From Hippophae tibetana (lineage: Eukaryota; Streptophyta; Magnoliopsida; Rosales; Elaeagnaceae), in the NCBI GenBank assembly GCA_037013495.1, contig CM072801.1:100695816-100759815 (forward strand): 64,000 nt of DNA, read 5' to 3'. Shown here piece by piece: positions 11,634-23,219 of the stretch. Below the pieces are notes generated by a model. It made no database searches. It saw only the letters and a list, made by a program, of their open reading frames with translations, and was not told the DNA's origin. A program made the translations under genes and the position numbers. The stretch's first letter is position 1. The number at the start of each line of letters is the position of its first letter.

Positions 11634-13293
11634 CCTCCCTCCTACATGAAAAAGGTTACCACAATAACTTGTTTTAGAAATCATTTGTAAAAAGTTTGTT
11701 ACCTAGCAAGAAATATTTCTATGTTGCAAGCACACAATATTTCCCCTTATCTTTCGTTGCTTCTTACTCTTCGAATGGGTTTGGAATAAGATTATAAGGT
11801 AGAAAGTAAAAACACAATGTTAAATTCATTACGGTACATTCCAACAAAACTAGAATAATATATAAATATGGTAAGAATATTGATGTTATAAAAGAATTAA
11901 GAATGAGAAGTACTGATCTCTTCTTTAAAAAACTTAATTTAGAAAAATTATGAAGTTTGATTGTTTGGCATTTTAAGACGTAATATATTCCGTTTAAATA
12001 TTTCATAATAGTAAGGAAATAATATTTGGAAAATTTATTTACCCAGTTTATATTGTAAAATAGAAATGAGAAAATGTTTAATTTTTTTCATTTCCACTTA
12101 TTTTCTTTTCCTTATCTTTTCTCACTATTTTTTTTTACTTTTTAAGTGTTGATTCCCAGCAAAATCTAATTCATTCGAATTTTGGTGCCTCCCTCCGAAA
12201 TGAAAAAGGTTACCGCAATAACTTGTTTTAGAAATCATTTGTAAAACGTTTGTTACCTAGCAAGGAATATTTCTATGTAGCAAGCGCACAATATTTCCCT
12301 TTATCTTTCGTTTCTTCTTACTCTTCGAATGGGTTTGGAATAAGATTATAAAGTAGAAAGGAAAAACAAAATGTTACATTCATTACGGTACATTCCAACA
12401 AGACTAGAATAATTTATAAATATTGTTAGAAGATTGATGTCATAAAAGAATCAAGAATGAGAAGTACCGATATCTTATTTAAAAAACTTAATTAAGAAAA
12501 ATTATGAAGTTTTATTGTTTGGCATTTTAAGACGTAATATATTCCGTTTAAATATTTCATAATACTAAGGAAATAATATTTGGAATATTTATTTACCCTG
12601 TTTATATTGTAAAATAGAAATGAGAAAATGTTGATATTTTTTCATTTCCACTTATTTTCTTTTCCTTATCTTTTCTCACTATTTTTTTTACTTTTTAAGT
12701 GTTGATTCCCAGCAAAATCTAATTCATTCGAATTTTGGTGCCTCCCTCCGAAATGAAAAAGGTTACCGCAATAACTTGTTTTAGAAATCATTTGTAAAAC
12801 GTTTGTTACCTAGCAAGGAATATTTCTATGTAGCAAGCGCATAATATTTCCCTTTATCTTTCGTTACTTCTTACTCTTCGAATGGGTTTGGAATAAGATT
12901 ATAAAGTAGATAGGAAAAACAAAATGTTACATTCATTACGGTACATTCCAACAAAACTAGAATAATTTATAAATATTGTTAGAAGATTGATGTCATAAAA
13001 GAATCAAGAATGAGAAGTACCGATCTCTTATTTAAAAAACTTAATTAAGAAAAATTATGAAGTTTTATTGTTTGGCGTTTTAAGACGTAATATATTCCGT
13101 TTAAATATTTCATAAGAATAGGGAAATAAAATTTGGGGTATTTATTTCCCCTTTTTCTATTGTAAAATAGAAATGAGAAAATGTTCAATTTTTTTCATTT
13201 CCACTTATTTTCGTTTCCCTATGTTTTCTCAATATTTTCTATTCTTTTTAAGTCTTGATTCCCAGCAAAATATAATTCATTGGAATTTTGGTG
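11634..13293. repeat. Mosaic monomers between HOR-2 and HOR-3
   Basis: Monomers start at 11634, 12188 and 12741. The first has a HOR-2 P head (ACCACAATAAC, GCAAGCACACAAT) joined, after about 11775, to a body of HOR-1 C type (GTAAAAACACAATG, AATAATATATAAATATGG, GATGTTATAAAAGAATTAAG). That is a hybrid with a variant otherwise seen more than 6 kb away. The monomers at 12188 and 12741 are both of the CTCCGAAATG type with an ATTGTTAGAAGATTG body and look like a local duplication. They have their own marks (TTTCGTTTCTTC; GCGCATAATATTT and TTTCGTTACTTC). Confidence 0.8.
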
Positions 13294-14952
13294 CCTCCCT
13301 TCTACATGAAAAAGGTTACCGCAATAACTTGTTTTAGAAATCATTTGTAAAAAGTTTGTTACCTAGCAAGAAATATTTCTATGTTGCAAGCGCACAATAT
13401 TTCCCCTTATCTTTCGTTACTTCTTACCCTTCGAATGGGTTTGGAATAAGATTATAAGGTTGAAAGGAAAAACACAATGTTAAATTCATTACGGTACATT
13501 CTAACAAAACTAGAATAATTTATAAATATAGTAAGAATACTGATGTCATAAAAGAATAAAGAAAGAGAAGTACTGTTCTCTTCTTTAAAAAACTTAATTT
13601 AGAAAAATTATCAAGTTTTATTGTTTGGAGTTTTAAGACGTAATATATTCCGTTTAAATATTTCATAAAAATAATAAAATAATATTTGGAATATTTATTT
13701 ACCCTGTTTCTATTGTAAAATAGAAATGAGAAAATGTTTAATTTTTTTCATTTCCACTTATTTTCTTTTCCTTATGTTTTCTCACTATTTTCATTACTTT
13801 TTTTGTCTTCATTCACAACAAAATCTAATTCATTCAAATTTTGGTGCCTCCCTCCTACATGAAAAAGGTTACCGCAATAACTTGTTTTAGAAATCATTTG
13901 TAAAAAGTTTGTTACCTAGAAAGGAATATTTCTATGTAGCAAGCGCACAATATTTCCCTATACCTTTCGTTGCTTCTTACTCTTCGAATGGGTTTGGAAT
14001 AAGATTATAAGGTAGAAAGGAAAAACAAAATGTTACATTCATTACGGTACATTCCAACAAAACTAGAATAATTTATAAATATTGTTAGAAGATTGATGGC
14101 ATTATCGAATCAAGAATGAGAAGTACCGATCTCTTATTTAAAAAACTTAATTAAGAAAAATTATGAAGTTTTATTGTTTGGCATTTTAAGACGTAATATA
14201 TTCCGTTTAAATATTTCATAATAATAGGGAAATAAAATTTGGAGTATTTATTTCCCCTGTTTCTATTGTAAAATAGAAATGAGAAAATGTTCAATTTTTT
14301 TCATTTCCACTTATTTTCGTTTCCCTATGTTTTCTCAATATTTTCTATTCTTTTTAAGTCTTGATTCCCAGCAAAATATAATTCATTGGAATTTTGGTGC
14401 CTCCCTCCTACATGAAAAAGGTTACCACAATAACTTGTTTTAGAAATCATTTGTAAAAAGTTTGTTACCTAGCAAGAAATATTTCTATGTTGCAAGCGCA
14501 CAATATTTCCCCTTATCTTTCGTTGCTTCTTACTCTTCGAATGGGTTTGGAATAAGATTATAAGGTAGAAAGGAAAAACAAAATGTCACATTCATTACGG
14601 TACATTCCAACAATACTAGAATAATTTATAAATATGGTAAGAATATTGATGTCATAAAAGAATAAAGAATGAGAAGTACCGATCTCTTATTTAAAAAACT
14701 TAATTAAGAAAAATTATGAAGTTTTATTGTTTGGCGTTTTAAGACGTAATATATTCCGTTTAAATATTTCATAATAGTAAGGAAATAATATTTGGAATAT
14801 TTATTTACCTTGTTTCTATTGTAAAATAGAAATGAGAGAATGTTTAATTTTTTTCATTTCCACTTATTTTCTTTTCCTTATCTTTTCTCACTATTTTTTT
14901 TACTTTTTAAGTGTTGATTCCCAGCAAAATCTAATTCATTCGAATTTTGGTG
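13294..14952. repeat. HOR-3 unit 1 (trimer X-Y-Z, 1659 bp)
   Basis: Monomers start at 13294 (X), 13847 (Y) and 14400 (Z). X has AAGGTTGAAAGG, ATAGTAAGAATACTGATG, ATTATCAAGTTTTATTG and an AATAATAAAATAATATTT tail. Y has CCTAGAAAGGAAT, CCCTATACC and GATGGCATTATCGAATC. Z has ACCACAATAAC, AATGTCACATTC, CAATACTAG and GAAATGAGAGAATG. The head of X in this first unit (CCTCCCTTCTACATG, TTACTTCTTACCC) differs from later X copies, so the HOR proper probably begins inside it. Confidence 0.92.
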
Positions 14953-16611
14953 CCTCCCTCCGAAATGAAAAAGGTTACCGCAATAACTTCTTTTAGAAAT
15001 CATTTGTAAAAAGTTTGTTACCTAGCAAGAAATATTTCTATGTTGCAAGCGCACAATATTTCCCCTTATCTTTCGTTGCTTCTTACTCTTCGAATGGGTT
15101 TGGAATAAGATTATAAGGTTGAAAGGAAAAACACAATGTTAAATTCATTACGGTACATTCTAACAAAACTAGAATAATTTATAAATATAGTAAGAATACT
15201 GATGTCATAAAAGAATAAAGAAAGAGAAGTATTGTTCTCTTCTTTAAAAAACTTAATTTAGAAAAATTATCAAGTTTTATTGTTTGGAGTTTTAAGACGT
15301 AATATATTCCGTTTAAATATTTCATAAAAATAATAAAATAATATTTGGAATATTTATTTACCCTGTTTCTATTGTAAAATAGAAATGAGAAAATGTTTAA
15401 TTTTTTTCATTTCCACTTATTTTCTTTTCCTTATGTTTTCTCACTATTTTCATTACTTTTTTTGTCTTCATTCACAACAAAATCTAATTCATTCAAATTT
15501 TGGTGCCTCCCTCCTACATGAAAAAGGTTACCGCAATAACTTGTTTTAGAAATCATTTGTAAAAAGTTTGTTACCTAGAAAGGAATATTTCTATGTAGCA
15601 AGCGCACAATATTTCCCTATACCTTTCGTTGCTTCTTACTCTTCGAATGGGTTTGGAATAAGATTATAAGGTAGAAAGGAAAAACAAAATGTTACATTCA
15701 TTACGGTACATTCCAACAAAACTAGAATAATTTATAAATATTGTTAGAAGATTGATGGCATTATCGAATCAAGAATGAGAAGTACCGATCTCTTATTTAA
15801 AAAACTTAATTAAGAAAAATTATGAAGTTTTATTGTTTGGCATTTTAAGACGTAATATATTCCGTTTAAATATTTCATAATAATAGGGAAATAAAATTTG
15901 GAGTATTTATTTCCCCTGTTTCTATTGTAAAATAGAAATGAGAAAATGTTCAATTTTTTTCATTTCCACTTATTTTCGTTTCCCTATGTTTTCTCAATAT
16001 TTTCTATTCTTTTTAAGTCTTGATTCCCAGCAAAATATAATTCATTGGAATTTTGGTGCCTCCCTTTTACATGAAAAAGGTTACCACAATAACTTGTTTT
16101 AGAAATCATTTGTAAAAAGTTTGTTACCTAGCAAGAAATATTTCTATGTTGCAAGCGCACAATATTTCCCCTTATCTTTCGTTGCTTCTTACTCTTCGAA
16201 TGGGTTTGGAATAAGATTATAAGGTAGAAAGGAAAAACAAAATGTCACATTCATTACGGTACATTCCAACAATACTAGAATAATTTATAAATATGGTAAG
16301 AATATTGATGTCATAAAAGAATAAAGAATGAGAAGTACCGATCTCTTATTTAAAAAACTTAATTAAGAAAAATTATGAAGTTTTATTGTTTGGCGTTTTA
16401 AGACGTAATATATTCCGTTTAAATATTTCATAATAGTAAGGAAATAATATTTGGAATATTTATTTACCCTGTTTCTATTGTAAAATAGAAATGAGAGAAT
16501 GTTTAATTTTTTTCATTTCCACTTATTTTCTTTTCCTTATCTTTTCTCACTATTTTTTTTACTTTTTAAGTGTTGATTCCCAGCAAAATCTAATTCATTC
16601 GAATTTTGGTG
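14953..16611. repeat. HOR-3 unit 2 (trimer X-Y-Z, 1659 bp)
   Basis: Monomers start at 14953, 15506 and 16059. X shows its full set of marks: CTCCGAAATG, AATAACTTCTTTTAG, AAGGTTGAAAGG and GAAGTATTGTTCTC. Z carries a private CCTCCCTTTTACATG. Spacing to the units on either side is exactly 1659 bp. Confidence 0.95.
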
Positions 16612-18270
16612 CCTCCCTCCGAAATGAAAAAGGTTACCGCAATAACTTCTTTTAGAAATCATTTGTAAAAAGTTTGTTACCTAGCAAGAAATATTTCTAT
16701 GTTGCAAGCGCACAATATTTCCCCTTATCTTTCGTTGCTTCTTACTCTTCGAATGGGTTTGGAATAAGATTATAAGGTTGAAAGGAAAAACACAATGTTA
16801 AATTCATTACGGTACATTCTAACAAAACTAGAATAATTTATAAATATAGTAAGAATACTGATGTCATAAAAGAATAAAGAAAGAGAAGTATTGTTCTCTT
16901 CTTTAAAAAACTTAATTTAGAAAAATTATCAAGTTTTATTGTTTGGAGTTTTAAGACGTAATATATTCCGTTTAAATATTTCATAAAAATAATAAAATAA
17001 TATTTGGAATATTTATTTACCCTGTTTCTATTGTAAAATAGAAATGAGAAAATGTTTAATTTTTTTCATTTCCACTTATTTTCTTTTCCTTATGTTTTCT
17101 CACTATTTTCATTACTTTTTTTGTCTTCATTCACAACAAAATCTAATTCATTCAAATTTTGGTGCCTCCCTCCTACATGAAAAAGGTTACCGCAATAACT
17201 TGTTTTAGAAATCATTTGTAAAAAGTTTGTTACCTAGAAAGGAATATTTCTATGTAGCAAGCGCACAATATTTCCCTATACCTTTCGTTGCTTCTTACTC
17301 TTCGAATGGGTTTGGAATAAGATTATAAGGTAGAAAGGAAAAACAAAATGTTACATTCATTACGGTACATTCCAACAAAACTAGAATAATTTATAAATAT
17401 TGTTAGAAGATTGATGGCATTATCGAATCAAGAATGAGAAGTACCGATCTCTTATTTAAAAAACTTAATTAAGAAAAATTATGAAGTTTTATTGTTTGGC
17501 ATTTTAAGACGTAATATATTCCGTTTAAATATTTCATAATAATAGGGAAATAAAATTTGGAGTATTTATTTCCCCTGTTTCTATTGTAAAATAGAAATGA
17601 GAAAATGTTCAATTTTTTTCATTTCCACTTATTTTCGTTTCCCTATGTTTTCTCAATATTTTCTATTCTTTTTAAGTCTTGATTCCCAGCAAAATATAAT
17701 TCATTGGAATTTTGGTGCCTCCCTCCTACATGAAAAAGGTTACCACAATAACTTGTTTTAGAAATCATTTGTAAAAAGTTTGTTACCTAGCAAGAAATAT
17801 TTCTATGTTGCAAGCGCACAATATTTCCCCTTATCTTTCGTTGCTTCTTACTCTTCGAATGGGTTTGGAATAAGATTATAAGGTAGAAAGGAAAAACAAA
17901 ATGTCACATTCATTACGGTACATTCCAACAATACTAGAATAATTTATAAATATGGTAAGAATATTGATGTCATAAAAGAATAAAGAATGAGAAGTACCGA
18001 TCTCTTATTTAAAAAACTTAATTAAGAAAAATTATGAAGTTTTATTGTTTGGCGTTTTAAGACGTAATATATTCCGTTTAAATATTTCATAATAGTAAGG
18101 AAATAATATTTGGAATATTTATTTACCCTGTTTCTATTGTAAAATAGAAATGAGAGAATGTTTAATTTTTTTCATTTCCACTTATTTTCTTTTCCTTATC
18201 TTTTCTCACTATTTTTTTTACTTTTTAAGTGTTGATTCCCAGCAAAATCTAATTCATTCGAATTTTGGTG
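16612..18270. repeat. HOR-3 unit 3 (trimer X-Y-Z, 1659 bp)
   Basis: Monomers start at 16612, 17165 and 17718, all at 1659 bp from the previous unit. Apart from the normal CCTCCCTCCTACATG in Z, I saw no clear difference from unit 2. Y keeps the rare GATGGCATTATCG of units 1 and 2. Confidence 0.95.
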
Positions 18271-19374
18271 CCTCCCTCCGAAAGGAAAAAGTTACCGCAA
18301 TAACTTCTTTTAGAAATCATTTGTAAAAAGTTTGTTACCTAGCAAGAAATATTTCTATGTTGCAAGCGCACAATATTTCCCCTTATCTTTCGTTGCTTCT
18401 TACTCTTCGAATGGGTTTGGAATAAGATTATAAGGTTGAAAGGAAAAACACAATGTTAAATTCATTACGGTACATTCTAACAAAACTAGAATAATTTATA
18501 AATATAGTAAGAATACTGATGTCATAAAAGAATAAAGAAAGAGAAGTATTGTTCTCTTCTTTAAAAAACTTAATTTAGAAAAATTATCAAGTTTTATTGT
18601 TTGGAGTTTTAAGACGTAATATATTCCGTTTAAATATTTCATAAAAATAATAAAATAATATTTGGAATATTTATTTACCCTGTTTCTATTGTAAAATAGA
18701 AATGAGAAAATGTTTAATTTTTTTCATTTCCACTTATTTTCTTTTCCTTATGTTTTCTCACTATTTTCATTACTTTTTTTGTCTTCATTCACAACAAAAT
18801 CTAATTCATTCAAATTTTGGTGCCTCCCTCCTACATGAAAAAGGTTACCGCAATAACTTGTTTTAGAAATCATTTGTAAAAAGTTTGTTACCTAGAAAGG
18901 AATATTTCTATGTAGCAAGCGCACAATATTTCCCTATACCTTTCGTTGCTTCTTACTCTTCGAATGGGTTTGGAATAAGATTATAAGGTAGAAAGGAAAA
19001 ACAAAATGTTACATTCATTACGGTACATTCCAACAAAACTAGAATAATTAATAAATATTGTTAGAAGATTGATGTCATTATAGAATCAAGAATGAGATGT
19101 ACCGATCTCTTATTTAAAAAACTTAATTAAGAAAGATTATGAAGTTTTATTGTTTGGCGTTTTAAGACGTAATATATTCCGTTTAAATATTTCATAATAG
19201 TAAGGAAATAATATTTGGAATATTTATTTACCCTGTTTCTATTGTAAAATAGAAATGAGAGAATGTTTAATTTTTTTCATTTCCACTTATTTTCTTTTCC
19301 TTATCTTTTCTCACTATTTTTTTACTTTTTAAGTGTTGATTCCCAGCAAAATCTAATTCATTCGAATTTTGGTG
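18271..19374. repeat. HOR-3 unit 4, collapsed to a dimer (1104 bp)
   Basis: Monomers start at 18271 (X, with a private CTCCGAAAGGAAAAAGTTACC) and 18823. The second is a Y/Z hybrid. Its first half has Y marks (CCTAGAAAGGAAT, CCCTATACC, an ATTGTTAGAAGATTG body). Its end has Z marks (GGCGTTTTAAG, CATAATAGTAAGG and GAAATGAGAGAATG). The switch lies between about 19090 and 19160. One monomer equivalent has been lost without disturbing the 553-bp phase. Private changes include GAATGAGATGTACC, AAGAAAGATTATG and a T run of only 7. Confidence 0.93.
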
Positions 19375-20479
19375 CCTCCCTCCGAAATGAAAAAGGTTAC
19401 CGCAATAACTTCTTTTAGAAATCATTTGTAAAAAGTTTGTTACCTAGCAAGAAATATTTCTATGTTGCAAGCGCACAATATTTCCCCTTATCTTTCGTTG
19501 CTTCTTACTCTTCGAATGGGTTTGGAATAAGATTATAAGGTTGAAAGGAAAAACACAATGTTAAATTCATTACGGTACATTCTAACAAAACTAGAATAAT
19601 TTATAAATATAGTAAGAATACTGATGTCATAAAAGAATAAAGAAAGAGAAGTATTGTTCTCTTCTTTAAAAAACTTAATTTAGAAAAATTATCAAGTTTT
19701 ATTGTTTGGAGTTTTAAGACGTAATATATTCCGTTTAAATATTTCATAAAAATAATAAAATAATATTTGGAATATTTATTTACCCTGTTTCTATTGTAAA
19801 ATAGAAATGAGAAAATGTTTAATTTTTTTCATTTCCACTTATTTTCTTTTCCTTATGTTTTCTCACTATTTTCATTACTTTTTTTGTCTTCATTCACAAC
19901 AAAATCTAATTCATTCAAATTTTGGTGCCTCCCTCCTACATGAAAAAGGTTACCGCAATAACTTGTTTTAGAAATCATTTGTAAAATGTTTGTTACCTAG
20001 AAAGGAATATTTCTATGTAGCAAGCGCACAATATTTCCCTATACCTTTCGTTGCTTCTTACTCTTCGAATGGGTTTGGAATAAGATTATAAGGTAGAAAG
20101 GAAAAACAAAATGTTACATTCATTACGGTACATTCCAACAAAACTAGAATAATTTATAAATATTGTTAGAAGATTGATGTCATTATAGAATCAAGAATGA
20201 GATGTACCGATCTCTTATTTAAAAAACTTAATTAAGAAAGATTATGAAGTTTTATTGTTTGGCGTTTTAAGACGTAATATATTCCGTTTAAATATTTCAT
20301 AATAGTAAGGAAATAATATTTGGAATATTTATTTACCCTGTTTCTATTGTAAAATAGAAATGAGAGAATGTTTAATTTTTTTCATTTCCACTTATTTTCT
20401 TTTCCTTATCTTTTCTCACTATTTTTTTACTTTTTAAGTGTTGATTCCCAGCAAAATCTAATTCATTCGAATTTTGGTG
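19375..20479. repeat. HOR-3 unit 5, duplicated dimer (1105 bp)
   Basis: Monomers start at 19375 (X) and 19928 (Y/Z hybrid). The hybrid shares GAATGAGATGTACC, AAGAAAGATTATG and the 7-base T run with the hybrid at 18823. The collapse therefore happened once and the resulting dimer was then duplicated. A small private change, GTAAAATGTTTG, is seen near 19985. Confidence 0.93.
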
Positions 20480-22138
20480 CCTCCCTCCGAAATGAAAAAG
20501 GTTACCGCAATAACTTCTTTTAGAAATCATTTGTAAAAAGTTTGTTACCTAGCAAGAAATATTTCTATGTTGCAAGCGCACAATATTTCCCCTTATCTTT
20601 CGTTGCTTCTTACTCTTCGAATGGGTTTGGAATAAGATTATAAGGTTGAAAGGAAAAACACAATGTTAAATTCATTACGGTACATTCTAACAAAACTAGA
20701 ATAATTTATAAATATAGTAAGAATACTGATGTCATAAAAGAATAAAGAAAGAGAAGTACTGTTCTCTTCTTTAAAAAACTTAATTTAGAAAAATTATCAA
20801 GTTTTATTGTTTGGAGTTTTAAGACGTAATATATTCCGTTTAAATATTTCATAAAAATAATAAAATAATATTTGGAATATTTATTTACCCTGTTTCTATT
20901 GTAAAATAGAAATGAGAAAATGTTTAATTTTTTTCATTTCCACTTATTTTCTTTTCCTTATGTTTTCTCACTATTTTCATTACTTTTTTTGTCTTCATTC
21001 ACAACAAAATCTAATTCATTCAAATTTTGGTGCCTCCCTCCTACATGAAAAAGGTTACCGCAATAACTTGTTTTAGAAATCATTTGTAAAAAGTTTGTTA
21101 CCTAGAAAGGAATATTTCTATGTAGCAAGCGCACAATATTTCCCTATACCTTTCGTTGCTTCTTACTCTTCGAATGGGTTTGGAATAAGATTATAAGGTA
21201 GAAAGGAAAAACAAAATGTTACATTCATTACGGTACATTCCAACAAAACTAGAATAATTTATAAATATTGTTAGAAGATTGATGTCATTATAGAATCAAG
21301 AATGAGAAGTACCGATCTCTTATTTAAAAAACTTAATTAAGAAAAATTATGAAGTTTTATTGTTTGGCATTTTAAGACGTAATATATTCCGTTTAAATAT
21401 GTCATAATAATAGGGAAATAAAATTTGGAGTATTTATTTCCCCTGTTTCTATTGTAAAATAGAAATGAGAAAATGTTCAATTTTTTTCATTTCCACTTAT
21501 TTTCGTTTCCCTATGTTTTCTCAATATTTTCTATTCTTTTTAAGTCTTGATTCCCAGCAAAATATAATTCATTGGAATTTTGGTGCCTCCCTCCTACATG
21601 AAAAAGGTTACCACAATAACTTGTTTTAGAAATCATTTGTAAAAAGATTGTTACCTAGCAAGAAATATTTCTATGTTGCAAGCGCACAATATTTCCCCTT
21701 ATCTTTCGTTGCTTCTTACTCTTCGAATGGGTTTGGAATAAGATTATAAGGTAGAAAGGAAAAACAAAATGTCACATTCATTACGGTACATTCCAACAAT
21801 ACTAGAATAATTTATAAATATGGTAAGAATATTGATGTCATAAAAGAATAAAGAATGAGAAGTACCGATCTCTTATTTAAAAAACTTAATTAAGAAAAAT
21901 TATGAAGTTTTATTGTTTGGCGTTTTAAGACGTAATATATTCCGTTTAAATATTTCATAATAGTAAGGAAATAATATTTGGAATATTTATTTACCCTGTT
22001 TCTATTGTAAAATAGAAATGAGAGAATGTTTAATTTTTTTCATTTCCACTTATTTTCTTTTCTTTATCTTTTTTCACTATTTTTTTTACTTTTTAAGTGT
22101 TGATTCCCAGCAAAATCTAATTCATTCGAATTTTGGTG
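20480..22138. repeat. HOR-3 unit 6 (trimer restored, 1659 bp)
   Basis: Monomers start at 20480 (X), 21033 (Y) and 21586 (Z). The normal trimer order returns after the two dimers. Y reads GATGTCATTATAGAATC rather than GATGGCATTATCGAATC, and AAATATGTCATAATAATAGG near 21395. Z keeps GAGAGAATG. The dimers are thus embedded inside the trimer array, not at its edge. Confidence 0.92.
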
Positions 22139-22668
22139 CCTCCCTCCGAAATGAAAAAGGTTACCGCAATAACTTCTTTTAGAAATCATTTGTAAAAAGT
22201 TTGTTACCTAGCAAGAAATATTTCTATGTTGCAAGCGCACAATATTTCCCCTTATCTTTCGTTGCTTCTTACTCTTCGAATGGGTTTGGAATAAGATTAT
22301 AAGGTTGAAAGGAAAAACAAATGTTAAATTCATTACGGTACATTCTAACAAAACTAGAATACTGATGTCATAAAAGAATAAAGAAAGAGAAGTACTAATC
22401 TCTTCTTTAAAAAACTTAATTTAGAAAAATTATCAAGTTTTATTGTTTGGAGTTTTAAGACGTAATATATTCCGTTTAAATATTTCATAAAAATAATAAA
22501 ATAATATTTGGAATATTTATTTACCCTGTTTCTATTGTAAAATAGAAATGAGAAAATGTTTATTTTTTTTCATTTCCACTTATTTTCTTTTCCTTATGTT
22601 TTCTCACTATTTTCATTCCTTTTTATGTCTTCATTCACAACAAAATCTAATTCATTCAAATTTTGGTG
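22139..22668. repeat. HOR-3 X monomer with an internal 22-bp deletion (530 bp)
   Basis: This X-type monomer (CTCCGAAATG, AACTTCTTTTAG, AAGGTTGAAAGG) is the shortest full copy in the window. Compared with other X copies it lacks 22 bp between CTAGAAT and ACTGATG near 22360. Other copies have AGAAT on both sides of the missing stretch, so the loss fits slippage or end-joining at a 5-bp direct repeat. One further base is missing in AAAAACAAATG near 22318. It marks the HOR-3/HOR-4 boundary. Confidence 0.92.
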
Positions 22669-23219
22669 CCTCCCTCCTACATGAAAAAGGTTACCGCAAT
22701 AACTTGTTTTAGAAATCATTTGTAAAAAGTTTGTTACCTAGCAAGGAATATTTCTATGTAGCAAGCGCACAATATTTCCCTATACCTTTCGTTGCTTCTT
22801 ACTCTTCGAATGGGTTTGGAATAAGATTATAAGGTAGAAAGGAAAAACAAAATGTTACATTCATTACGGTACATTCCAACAAAACTAGAATAATTTATAA
22901 ATATTGTTAGAAGATTGATGTCATTATCGAATCAAGAATGAGAAGTACCGATCTCTTATTTAAAAAACTTAATTAAGAAAAATTATGAAGTTTTATTGTT
23001 TGGCGTTTTAAGACGTAATATATTCCGTTTAAATATTTCATAATAATAGGGAAATAAAATTTGGAGTATATATTTCCCCTGTTTCTATTGTAAAATAGAA
23101 ATGAGAAAATGTTCGATTTTTTTCATTTCCACTTATTTTCTTTTCCTTATGTTTTCTCACTATTTTCATTATTTTTAAGTCTTGATTCCCAGCAAAATCT
23201 AATTCATTCGAATTTTGTG
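22669..23219. repeat. Partial HOR-4 unit (monomer i) at its left edge
   Basis: This 551-bp monomer matches the last (ninth) monomer of the HOR-4 units, including CCCTATACC and the ATTGTTAGAAGATTG body. Its tail, GTTCGATTTTTTTC with TATTTTCATTATTTTTAAG, matches the ninth monomer at 37613 and not those at 27648 and 32631. It also resembles the Y monomer of HOR-3, and HOR-4 h-i resembles HOR-3 X-Y, which suggests the 9-mer grew out of the neighbouring trimer family. Confidence 0.85.
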
